Assembly (NCBI GenBank): GCA_021786335.1
Contig: JAJYNM010000074.1
Location: 1-7,114, forward strand
From: an archaeon
GTDB taxonomy: Archaea > Thermoproteota > Nitrososphaeria > Nitrososphaerales > UBA183
Direction of reading: 5' to 3'
Length of the DNA: 7,114 bases
Part shown: one piece after another, positions 1 to 4,522 of the stretch
Layout: every line of letters starts with the position of its first letter
Position numbering within the stretch: the first letter of the stretch is position 1
Program-made: the position numbers and the translations under genes
The notes under the pieces: generated by a model
The model's database searches: none
What the model saw: only the letters and a program-made list of their open reading frames with translations
What the model was told of the DNA's origin: nothing

Positions 1-18
1 AACGCACGACCTACAGCT

Positions 19-32
19 CACTCCACGCGGTG
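19..32 (-). other. Canonical tRNA intron at 37/38 with bulge-helix-bulge
   Basis: The 14-nt intron (32 down to 19) lies between tRNA positions 37 and 38. The central 4-bp helix is CTCC (38-35) with GGAG (24-21). The two 3-nt bulges are TAC (34-32) and TGA (20-18). The outer helix is the 5-bp anticodon stem, and the inner helix is AC (31-30) with GT (26-25) around a CGC loop. Cutting after the second base of each bulge, as the archaeal splicing endonuclease does, leaves a standard 7-nt anticodon loop. The geometry is that of a complete hBHBh' motif. Confidence 0.92.
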
Positions 33-56
33 TAGGAGGCTGCCGCGCTATCCGTA

Positions 57-74
57 TTTCGCTCGAGCATGGAT
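57..74 (-). other. Insertion in tRNA D-loop, probable non-canonical intron
   Basis: The two halves of the D stem (80-77 and 48-45) are separated by 28 nt, where a mature D loop has about 8-11. The excess lies between A-G (76-75) and the conserved G-G (53-52). Removing 74 down to 57 (18 nt) would leave the loop AGTACGGATA, which fits a normal D loop with G18-G19. A bulge-helix-bulge-like fold can be drawn: CGC (79-77) with GCG (62-60) and a G80-A59 mismatch, bulges AGA (76-74) and AAT (58-56), and inner TC (73-72) with GA (64-63). This fold is weaker than the anticodon intron and the exact ends could shift by a base or two. The insertion is certain from the sequence; that it is spliced is inferred. 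Confidence 0.6.
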
Positions 75-111
75 CTGCGCTACGGGCCCAGCCATGGCCC
101 GAAAAGAACCA

Positions 112-120
112 GGATATTAC
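112..120 (-). promoter_or_regulatory. TATA box of tRNA-Arg
   Basis: On the minus strand GTAATATCC lies at 120-112, centred about 27 nt before the first base of the tRNA (89). This is the usual distance from an archaeal box A to the transcription start. It lies just past the alaX stop codon (131-133), so the tRNA need not depend on read-through from alaX. Confidence 0.65.
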
Positions 121-130
121 CTGTTCCCGC

Positions 131-583
131 TCATTCAGCTAGGTCGAACTCCAGCTCGAGCTCCCCCTTGGAGCGCCTGAAACGGGGCCTCCCGAGCCTG
201 ATCGTCCCTATCTGGAGGGTGTTGTCGACGTGTGGCTCGTTGCAACAGTTGATGTTCCACTCAGGGATCCTGACGATCTTCAGCAGCGTCACTTCCGGGG
301 GGACCGGGAACAGGTCGTAGATGGCGTCCCCGAAGTGCCCCTCTGCCTCCGGCCTCTCCATCTCGAACTCCAGCACCTCGGCCCCCTCCGAGATCTTATC
401 GTTGGCCAGCCGCTCTATCTTGGCCAGCTCCTCGGGCGTTGGTTCCCTGTCGAACTTCACTGTCAGCCTCCCGTGACTCCCTGAGACGTGCACCGACGAA
501 GTCCACTTCGCGCCCAGTACCTCCTGAACGGCACCCTTGAGAACGTGGACAGCAGAGTGGGTCTTGAGCTCTTCGGCGCTCAA
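131..583 (-). CDS. alaX: AlaX-type alanyl-tRNA editing protein (short form)
   Basis: A 150-residue stand-alone editing protein related to the editing domain of alanyl-tRNA synthetase. The family hydrolyses Ser or Gly mischarged onto tRNA-Ala in the cytoplasm. Both metal-binding motifs are visible: HxxxH at His9-His13 (THSAVHV) and CxxxH at Cys114-His118 (CNEPH). The middle GSHGRLTVKFDR stretch and the C-terminal IGTIRLGRPRFRRSKG also match short archaeal AlaX, and the length is usual for that form. The start is TTG (583-581); it directly follows the TAG stop of the upstream flavoprotein gene, and a GAGG lies 6 nt before it. The next residues SAEELKTHSAVHVLKGA align with the usual N-terminus of the family, so nothing is missing. 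It is probably translated from the flavoprotein mRNA. The family call is secure; the exact amino-acid specificity is not visible. Confidence 0.92.
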   Translation of the reverse strand: MSAEELKTHSAVHVLKGAVQEVLGAKWTSSVHVSGSHGRLTVKFDREPTPEELAKIERLANDKISEGAEVLEFEMERPEAEGHFGDAIYDLFPVPPEVTLLKIVRIPEWNINCCNEPHVDNTLQIGTIRLGRPRFRRSKGELELEFDLAE

Positions 584-1609
584 CTATAGCCTCGTGATGA
601 CCTTGAAGAAGTCGTTGAACCTGGTCTGAAGGCCGAAGCGCCTCTCGTTCCCCCTCATGTACAGATAGACGGACAGGAGAGATGGCCACATCTTCATCAG
701 GCTGAACCTGTCCTCCAGCTTGGCCTTGATGAACCGGTAGACCTTCGCATATTCCGAGTACTGGTCCAGGACGGCCCTCCTGTACCCCTCCCTGTCGTCC
801 AGGTGGGCCACGAACAGGTTGACGCACTGCATGCTTGGGATTATCCCCTCCCCCAGCATCGGGTAGACGGTGCCGATGGACTCGCCTACCCCGGTGACCT
901 TCCCGTCGAAGAACGGCTCCATGAACTGAGGGGGGGTCACCCTGACCGGCCTCCCTATCTTCCTCACCACCTCGCAGTGATACTTCTTCACAAACTCGTC
1001 GAGGTCGCCCTGATACCTGCGGCGGAGATCGCCGGCCCCCACGTGCGCCATCCCGTCCCCCAGAGGGAAGTACCACCAGTAGCCGGCGAGGCCTGGGTAC
1101 GGCTTGATCACGAAGTCATCGTAGGGGAGTTCCTTGGACTTCACCTGGTACTCGAGCGTAGGTATCACCATGTCACCCTGGACCTTCGGGAGGAGCGACC
1201 TGTGCAGGCCGGTGGCGTCCACCACGTGGTCGAAGTCCCTGAAGTCCCCGTTGGCCTCCTTGACCTGCGCCCCCCAGTGCACCTTCTTCCCCCTCAGCAT
1301 GTCCTCCGTGAGCTTGTGCTTGTCGTAGGTTACGAGCCCCCTGAGCGGTATGGAGACCTCTTCGTCTCCGAGGTCCACGCGCATCTTCTTCCCCCTGTGT
1401 AGGATATAGTCGTCGAAGTTGAACCCCGCCTGCTTTACCAGGTCCGAGATGAAAGGCTGGCTAGTCCCCCAGGCGCACACCGTATACCAGTTCTTCTCCG
1501 TCCGCATCTCGAATGCCTCAGCCTCTACGTCGGCCGGGAGTCGATTGAGCAGATATGCCCCTGCCACCCCGGTGCCCACGACGGCCACTCTAGTCAGAGA
1601 AGACACCAT
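584..1609 (-). CDS. FAD-dependent oxidoreductase, geranylgeranyl reductase family
   Basis: A 341-residue flavoprotein. The N-terminus has the dinucleotide-binding fold VAVVGTGVAGAYL (residues 8-20, GxGxxG). Cys45 in YTVCAWGTS occupies the place of the conserved Cys of geranylgeranyl reductases. VVDATG (129-134) is the second FAD motif; YWWYFPLGDGMAHVGAGD (177-194) and GESIGTVYPMLGEGI (242-256) match the family's FPxGDG and GD..G.V.P..GEGI motifs. Known members saturate double bonds of archaeal lipid chains, quinone side chains or chlorophyll precursors. The substrate here cannot be told. At 341 residues it is shorter than typical archaeal members (about 390-400). The ATG at 1609 has GAGGAAG (1618-1612) just upstream, with GAGG ending 5 nt before it, so this mRNA probably has a short leader. 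It is divergent from citrate synthase and heads an operon with alaX. Confidence 0.8.
   Translation of the reverse strand: MVSSLTRVAVVGTGVAGAYLLNRLPADVEAEAFEMRTEKNWYTVCAWGTSQPFISDLVKQAGFNFDDYILHRGKKMRVDLGDEEVSIPLRGLVTYDKHKLTEDMLRGKKVHWGAQVKEANGDFRDFDHVVDATGLHRSLLPKVQGDMVIPTLEYQVKSKELPYDDFVIKPYPGLAGYWWYFPLGDGMAHVGAGDLRRRYQGDLDEFVKKYHCEVVRKIGRPVRVTPPQFMEPFFDGKVTGVGESIGTVYPMLGEGIIPSMQCVNLFVAHLDDREGYRRAVLDQYSEYAKVYRFIKAKLEDRFSLMKMWPSLLSVYLYMRGNERRFGLQTRFNDFFKVITRL
590..593 (-). promoter_or_regulatory. Shine-Dalgarno GAGG that decides the alaX TTG start
   Basis: GAGG at 593-590 on the minus strand is separated by 6 nt from TTG (583-581). It lies within the last codons of the upstream gene. It supports initiation at TTG, since no ATG or GTG lies near the expected N-terminus. 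Confidence 0.55.
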
Positions 1610-1611
1610 CT

Positions 1612-1618
1612 CTTCCTC
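1612..1618 (-). promoter_or_regulatory. Ribosome binding site of the flavoprotein gene
   Basis: GAGGAAG on the minus strand (1618-1612) places GAGG 5 nt before the ATG (1609-1607). It supports this start and implies a leader, unlike the apparently leaderless citrate synthase and nuoA. The minus-strand promoter is less clear; GTATATTA (1688-1681), the reverse of the citrate synthase TATA box, would give a leader of about 50 nt. Confidence 0.5.
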
Positions 1619-1679
1619 AACTTGGGTGCTCTTTTTACCTGTCGGCCATAGCCGTTTTCACCTTCGCGTAGGGCAAAGC

Positions 1680-1688
1680 CTAATATAC
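1680..1688 (+). promoter_or_regulatory. TATA box of citrate synthase (leaderless)
   Basis: CTAATATAC at 1680-1688 is centred about 30 nt before the ATG at 1714, so transcription should begin within a few bases of the start codon. No Shine-Dalgarno sequence precedes this ATG. The fit argues that translation begins at 1714 and includes the unusual N-terminal extension. Confidence 0.6.
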
Positions 1689-1692
1689 TGAA

Positions 1693-1707
1693 GATATTGA
1701 TTATATC
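1693..1707. promoter_or_regulatory. Palindrome GATAT-N5-ATATC at the citrate synthase start site
   Basis: GATAT (1693-1697) and ATATC (1703-1707) are perfect inverted repeats around TGATT. A second, overlapping repeat AATAT (1682-1686) / ATATT (1694-1698) includes the TATA box. A protein bound here would cover the expected transcription start of citrate synthase. As operators go it is short and AT-rich, so chance occurrence is possible. It is of interest because the gene product carries a putative DNA-binding domain. Confidence 0.4.
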
Positions 1708-1713
1708 ACTGTC

Positions 1714-2961
1714 ATGCCGATGCCAAAGAATCCCGAAGCCGAATCAACGACTGTGAAGCTGTCGAGGGACACCTATTCCAAACTCGCAGCCCTCGGCAAA
1801 TATTCAGAAACCATGGACCAGATCATCCAGCGCCTGACCACCCAGGCGAAGGGGCTCCAAGACGTCGTAGCCGGGAAGAGCTCCATCACCTTCATCGACG
1901 GGCGCGAAGGACGTCTGCTCTACCGCGGCTATGACATCGCAGATCTCGCGGCCAACTCAAATTTCGAGGAGACTGCGTTCCTCCTCTGGAACGGCCATCT
2001 CCCGACGGTGAACGAGCTCAAGGGTTTCACCGAAGAGCTCAGTGCGAAGCGCGCGATACCTCGTGAGCTGGCGTCGATCCTCACCACCCTTCCTCAGAAC
2101 TGCGACACCATGGATGCGCTTAGGGTGGGTGTCGCCGCTCTCGGCGTCTTCGACGACCCCATGTACTCGCAGCAGGAGAAGGCTATGTCCATAGCGGCGA
2201 AGATGGGGACGATAGTGGCAGCAATCCACAGGCACAAGCACGACCAGGAAATGGTCGTCCCTCGCGAAGACCTCTCCTTCGCGGCCAACCTCCTCTACAC
2301 GCTGTCGGGCAAGGCCCCTTCCGAAGAAGACTCGAAGCTGATGGATGTCCTGTTGATACTCCATGCAGACCACGAGTTCAACGCTTCGACCTTCACCGCC
2401 CGGGTCATAGCTTCGACCCTCTCGGACGTCTACTCCGCCATCACCGGCGCGGTGGGAGCTCTGAAGGGCCCTCTCCACGGCGGTGCGAACGAGAAGGTGG
2501 TCGAGATGACTGCCGAGATAGGCACCCCAGCCAAGGTGGACGCCTACATACACAGGAAGCTGGCCAGCAAGGCGAAGATCAACGGCTTCGGCCACAGGGT
2601 CTACAAGACCATGGACCCCCGGGCGAAAATCCTGAGCGACATGGCAGAGCACTTCGCACAGACTTCGAAGGAGAAGGAGTCGCTGGAGATCATCCAGCGG
2701 ACCGAGGCCATCCTCCTGAAGGAGAAGAACCTTTACCCCAACGTAGACCTCTTCTCCGGGCTGGCCTTCAACCACATAGGGGTTCCTCCGTACCTATTCA
2801 CCCCTGTGTTCGCCATAGGCCGAGCTCCGGGATGGCTCGCCCACGTCATGGAACAGTATTCCGACAACAGGATAATCAGGCCTATCGCAGACTACGTAGG
2901 CCCGCAGCTCACCTCATACGTCTCCATAGAAAATCGCGCCTTCAAGGGGGCGAGGCCTTGA
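1714..2961 (+). CDS. gltA: Citrate synthase with N-terminal ribbon-helix-helix-like extension
   Basis: Condenses acetyl-CoA with oxaloacetate to citrate, the entry of the TCA cycle. The enzyme domain begins near residue 46 (KGLQDVVAG) and all catalytic elements are present: GPLHGGANE with His255, GFGHRVYK with His294, DPRA with Arg303 and NVDLFSG with Asp345, matching His264, His305 and Asp362 of the E. coli enzyme; LHADHEFNAS (216-225) and GRAPGWLAH (369-377) are also typical. The total of 415 residues exceeds the roughly 370-380 usual for short archaeal and Gram-positive-type enzymes because of a 45-residue N-terminal extension resembling a ribbon-helix-helix domain (separate entry). Translation probably starts at ATG 1714 on a leaderless mRNA; an internal ATG at 1813 (Met34) would remove half of the extension. 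The stop codon overlaps the TTG start of the CBS gene. Confidence 0.96.
   Translation: MPMPKNPEAESTTVKLSRDTYSKLAALGKYSETMDQIIQRLTTQAKGLQDVVAGKSSITFIDGREGRLLYRGYDIADLAANSNFEETAFLLWNGHLPTVNELKGFTEELSAKRAIPRELASILTTLPQNCDTMDALRVGVAALGVFDDPMYSQQEKAMSIAAKMGTIVAAIHRHKHDQEMVVPREDLSFAANLLYTLSGKAPSEEDSKLMDVLLILHADHEFNASTFTARVIASTLSDVYSAITGAVGALKGPLHGGANEKVVEMTAEIGTPAKVDAYIHRKLASKAKINGFGHRVYKTMDPRAKILSDMAEHFAQTSKEKESLEIIQRTEAILLKEKNLYPNVDLFSGLAFNHIGVPPYLFTPVFAIGRAPGWLAHVMEQYSDNRIIRPIADYVGPQLTSYVSIENRAFKGARP
1744..1845 (+). other. Putative ribbon-helix-helix domain encoded at citrate synthase N-terminus
   Basis: Residues 11-44 of the citrate synthase. The pattern is a short strand with alternating residues TTVKLS (12-17), a helix RDTYSKLAAL (18-27), a turn GKYS (28-31) and a second helix ETMDQIIQRLTTQ (32-44). 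This is the order and size of MetJ/Arc/VapB-type ribbon-helix-helix proteins, and the wording resembles small archaeal VapB-like antitoxins. Such domains dimerise through the strand and insert it into the DNA major groove. Citrate synthase is itself a dimer, which would bring two copies together. The domain call rests on pattern recognition only. Confidence 0.6.
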
Positions 2962-3383
2962 GGGTCGAGGCTCTGGTCAAGCGGAGGCCCGTGACCATAG
3001 GCCCTGGCGCCACCATAAAGCAGGCAGCGGAGGTCTTCGCGCGGGAGAAGATTGGCCTTCTCGTGGTCGCGTCTTCTGTAAGCCCTGTAAGGGCGGAGGC
3101 AGTGCTCTCTGAAAGGGACGTGGTCAGGGCGGTGGCCAAGGGCGTGGCCCTCTCGGGGCGGCTGGACGCCGTGTCGACCAAGAAGCTGATCAGCGTCAAG
3201 CGGTCTGACCGGCCCTCTACTGCGGTCAGGCTCATGGCGGAAAACGGGATACGACACCTGGTAGTGGAGAACGACGACGGGACCCTGTTCGGGGTCCTCT
3301 CGATCAAGGACTTCTTCCGCGAGGGGAAGCTCCTCATGTCGTTCCTCAGGGAAGAGGACCAAGAGGTCCACGGCATCGACTAG
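2958..3383 (+). CDS. Two-CBS-domain protein
   Basis: A 141-residue soluble protein made of a CBS pair and nothing else. The first repeat covers about residues 8-62 (VTIGPGATIKQAAEVF ... GLLVVA ... AVLSERDVVRAVAKG), the second about 78-122 (ISVKRSDRPSTAVRLM ... HLVVEND ... GVLSIKDF). CBS pairs usually bind AMP, ATP, SAM or NAD(H) and work as energy-state sensors. The start is taken as TTG 2958, which overlaps the citrate synthase stop as TTGA, with GGGGG and GAGG just upstream. An ATG at 2832 in the same frame would add 42 Arg-rich residues lying wholly over the citrate synthase gene and is not believed. The tight overlap implies one mRNA with citrate synthase, so a role in adjusting that enzyme is conceivable but not shown. 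Confidence 0.85.
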   Translation: MRVEALVKRRPVTIGPGATIKQAAEVFAREKIGLLVVASSVSPVRAEAVLSERDVVRAVAKGVALSGRLDAVSTKKLISVKRSDRPSTAVRLMAENGIRHLVVENDDGTLFGVLSIKDFFREGKLLMSFLREEDQEVHGID

Positions 3384-3398
3384 GCCACGATCTAGCCC

Positions 3399-3468
3399 GT
3401 GGGTCAGTACCTGCGCCGAGAGAGCCGAAGCCGCCTCCTCTCTCTACCTTCGGCGACAGGTCGCCCAC
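3399..3468 (+). ncRNA. Strong 70-nt hairpin between the CBS gene and nuoA
   Basis: GTGGG (3399-3403) pairs with CCCAC (3464-3468). Above a small internal loop, ACCTGCGCCGA (3409-3419) pairs with TCGGCG-A-CAGGT (3450-3461), giving 11 bp with one bulged A. GAGAG (3420-3424) can then pair with CTCTC (3440-3444). An alternative inner pairing is GCCGAAG (3424-3430) with CTTCGGC (3448-3454). The sequence does not fold as a tRNA and no T-run follows, so it is not a typical archaeal terminator. It could be a small structured RNA, a 3' end stabiliser of the citrate synthase-CBS mRNA, or the equivalent on the other strand. An ACA at 3467-3469 at the foot of the stem recalls H/ACA guides, but the pocket geometry does not fit well. 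Confidence 0.4.
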
Positions 3469-3487
3469 AACTTCCGCACCCCCGTAG

Positions 3488-3510
3488 CCCTTCGCAAGGG
3501 ACCTGGTCCC
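3488..3510. repeat. Two overlapping, mutually exclusive small hairpins
   Basis: CCCTT (3488-3492) pairs with AAGGG (3496-3500) around CGC. GGGAC (3498-3502) pairs with GTCCC (3506-3510) around CTG. The shared GGG (3498-3500) cannot be in both. The stems are only 5 bp and may have no function. They lie about 120 nt before nuoA, upstream of its promoter, so they would belong to transcripts from the CBS side. Confidence 0.3.
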
Positions 3511-3574
3511 TATGACATACAAAGCGATTCGGCGTAGGCCCCCATTGGCTGTATTTCATGTATGCAAGGGAAAG

Positions 3575-3592
3575 GGTGGTTGTTGCCCCACC
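3575..3592. promoter_or_regulatory. Inverted repeat GGTGG-N8-CCACC upstream of the nuoA TATA box
   Basis: GGTGG (3575-3579) and CCACC (3588-3592) are perfect inverted repeats ending 4 nt before the TATA box at 3597. That position, about -50 to -34 from the expected transcription start, is where archaeal activators or TFB-recruiting proteins bind. No assigned regulator is seen in the window. Confidence 0.35.
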
Positions 3593-3594
3593 AA

Positions 3595-3604
3595 TCTTAA
3601 ATAA
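3595..3604 (+). promoter_or_regulatory. TATA box of the nuoABCD operon (leaderless)
   Basis: TCTTAAATAA at 3595-3604, with TTAAATAA as the core, is centred about 29 nt before the nuoA ATG (3630). The mRNA should begin within a few bases of the start codon, and no Shine-Dalgarno is present. It is the best archaeal promoter in the window. It gives the nuo genes their own transcription unit, separate from the CBS gene. Confidence 0.7.
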
Positions 3605-3629
3605 CGTAAAGGGGTCCTGAACTTCGAAA

Positions 3630-4001
3630 ATGGCTCTCTTTGGCGACATAGGGACAATCTTCGTGATGGCTCTCGTCGCAGTGGGGCTCACGGGGGCGGT
3701 CATGATAATCCCGCGTCTGTTCGCACCACGGCGACCCAACCCGATCAAGAACCTACCCTTCGAGGCGGGCCAAGTTCCCCAGGGCGCCGGCAAGATGCAC
3801 TTCATGATGCAGTACTACGCCTACCTCCTCATGTTCATAGTGTTCGACGTCCTTTCCATGTTCCTATACGCCTGGGCGTCGGCCTACAAGCCGCTCGCTC
3901 TGGGGCCGTCTTCAGATTGGACGATGACGCTCTTCATGGGGATGCTCTTCGTCCCAATGGGCTTCGCCCTTGTCCTAGCGGGGAAGAGAGAGCTATGGTA
4001 G
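3630..4001 (+). CDS. nuoA: Complex I subunit A (NuoA/ND3-like)
   Basis: A small membrane subunit of respiratory complex I that links the quinone-binding arm to the membrane arm. It has 123 residues, usual for the family, and three membrane segments at about 8-30, 62-84 and 99-117. The loop LPFEAGQVPQGAG (42-54) and the segment QYYAYLLMFIVFDVLSMFL (61-79) identify it. Two family-typical residues differ: the loop Cys (YECG in most relatives) is Ala46, and the Glu of the FDVE motif is Leu75, while Asp73 is kept. Acidic residues at both places are conserved in E. coli NuoA. It is the first gene of the nuo operon, leaderless, and its last 7 nt overlap nuoB. Confidence 0.93.
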   Translation: MALFGDIGTIFVMALVAVGLTGAVMIIPRLFAPRRPNPIKNLPFEAGQVPQGAGKMHFMMQYYAYLLMFIVFDVLSMFLYAWASAYKPLALGPSSDWTMTLFMGMLFVPMGFALVLAGKRELW

Positions 4002-4522
4002 TCGCCGAGCCGCAGAAGGCTGGGACTTTCCAGGTCCTAGTGGGCAAGATAGACGACGTCCTTCAATACGCCATCGGAGACCCACTCCGCTACCTGGCAA
4101 ACTGGGGGCGTCTCTACTCGCTCTGGCCTGTCCACCTCGAGACGGCCTGCTGCTCCGTCGAGGTAGGGGCGGCTGCAGGCTCCCGTTTCGACATAGAACG
4201 ATTCGGCACCCTGGAGGCCTTCGGCTCCCTCCGAGCCTGCGACCTCATAATAGTGATGGGGACAGTGACCAGGAAGCTGGCCCCCAGGCTGAAGCTCATC
4301 TACGACCAGATGGCGGAGCCGAAGTGGGTGATCGCCATGGGGGCGTGCTCGATAACGGGGGGTCTCTACTTCGACTCATACAACGTCCTCAGGGGCATCG
4401 ACGACATCATACCGGTAGACGTGTACGTCCCGGGCTGCCCTCCGAGGGCGGAGGCGCTGATCCAAGGGATAGTCCTCCTGCAGGAGAAGATCAGGAGGAT
4501 GCCCACCCTGAGCGGCAGGTGA
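3995..4522 (+). CDS. nuoB: Complex I subunit B (NuoB/PSST), N2 cluster subunit
   Basis: A 175-residue peripheral-arm subunit that holds the terminal 4Fe-4S cluster N2 and forms the quinone site with NuoD. The four ligands are visible: adjacent Cys52-Cys53 in ETACCSVEVGAA, Cys118 in MGACSITGG and Cys148 in VPGCPP. MGTVTRKLAPRL (88-99) and the C-terminal PVDVYVPGCPPRAEALIQGI are standard. The start ATG 3995 overlaps the nuoA stop by 7 nt (ATGGTAG) and has a purine-rich GGGGAAGAGAG before it. An in-frame ATG at 3917 would add 26 residues lying over nuoA with no resemblance to NuoB and is not used. Translation is probably coupled to nuoA. Confidence 0.96.
   Translation: MVVAEPQKAGTFQVLVGKIDDVLQYAIGDPLRYLANWGRLYSLWPVHLETACCSVEVGAAAGSRFDIERFGTLEAFGSLRACDLIIVMGTVTRKLAPRLKLIYDQMAEPKWVIAMGACSITGGLYFDSYNVLRGIDDIIPVDVYVPGCPPRAEALIQGIVLLQEKIRRMPTLSGR

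Larger units (their letters stand above)
1..89 (-). tRNA. tRNA-Arg(CCT), 3' end cut by window edge, intron-containing
   Basis: Read on the minus strand from 89 downwards. The acceptor 5' strand is GGGCCCG (89-83), then TA (82-81). The D stem is GCGC (80-77) with GCGC (48-45), and G44 is position 26. The anticodon stem is GCAGC (43-39) with GCTGT (17-13, one G-U pair). The variable region is AGGTC (12-8), the T stem begins GTGCG (7-3), and TT of the T loop are the last two bases. After removal of a 14-nt intron the anticodon loop is CTCCTAA, giving anticodon CCT, which reads the Arg codon AGG, common in this window. The D loop contains GG (53-52) but is far too long (28 nt), see the separate entry. 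The 3' acceptor strand and discriminator base lie outside the window. A TATA box at the right distance supports transcription as an independent unit downstream of alaX. Confidence 0.93.

Noticed and set aside
584..586. TAG as a pyrrolysine codon joining the flavoprotein and AlaX
   Set aside because: TAG is the ordinary stop of three other genes here, AlaX has a complete N-terminus from the TTG, and a Shine-Dalgarno sequence precedes it.
396..1076. 226-residue minus-strand frame overlapping the flavoprotein and alaX
   Set aside because: Arg/Gly-rich composition typical of an out-of-frame reading of a GC-rich gene; the real genes in this stretch have clear motifs.
803..1402. 199-residue plus-strand frame opposite the flavoprotein gene
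   Set aside because: Antisense shadow with no recognisable motif, opposite a gene with clear FAD-binding motifs.
1957..2775. 272-residue minus-strand frame inside citrate synthase
   Set aside because: Antisense shadow of a conserved enzyme; no domain can be seen.
2832..2957. ATG start giving the CBS protein 42 more N-terminal residues
   Set aside because: The extra part lies wholly within the citrate synthase gene, is Arg-rich and unlike any CBS protein. TTG 2958 gives a standard N-terminus and a coupled overlap.
3399..3468. Hairpin as a tRNA or typical terminator
   Set aside because: There is no T-loop sequence or anticodon arm, and no T-run follows the stem on either strand.
3512..3604. 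30-codon reading frame starting MTYKAIRRRPP with three Cys near its end
   Set aside because: It has no Shine-Dalgarno or TATA box at the right distance, its stop falls within the nuoA TATA box, and no family is recognisable.
3404..3805. 133-residue minus-strand frame across the gap and the start of nuoA
   Set aside because: It is antisense to nuoA over most of its length, its product resembles nothing known, and it would have to be transcribed through the strong hairpin.
3917..3994. ATG start extending NuoB over nuoA
   Set aside because: The extension does not resemble NuoB. ATG 3995 has a purine-rich site before it and a family-like N-terminus.
4324..4518. ATG start extending NuoC over nuoB
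   Set aside because: The 65 added residues are Gly/Arg-rich shadow sequence of nuoB; GTG 4519 with a GTGA overlap fits the operon pattern.
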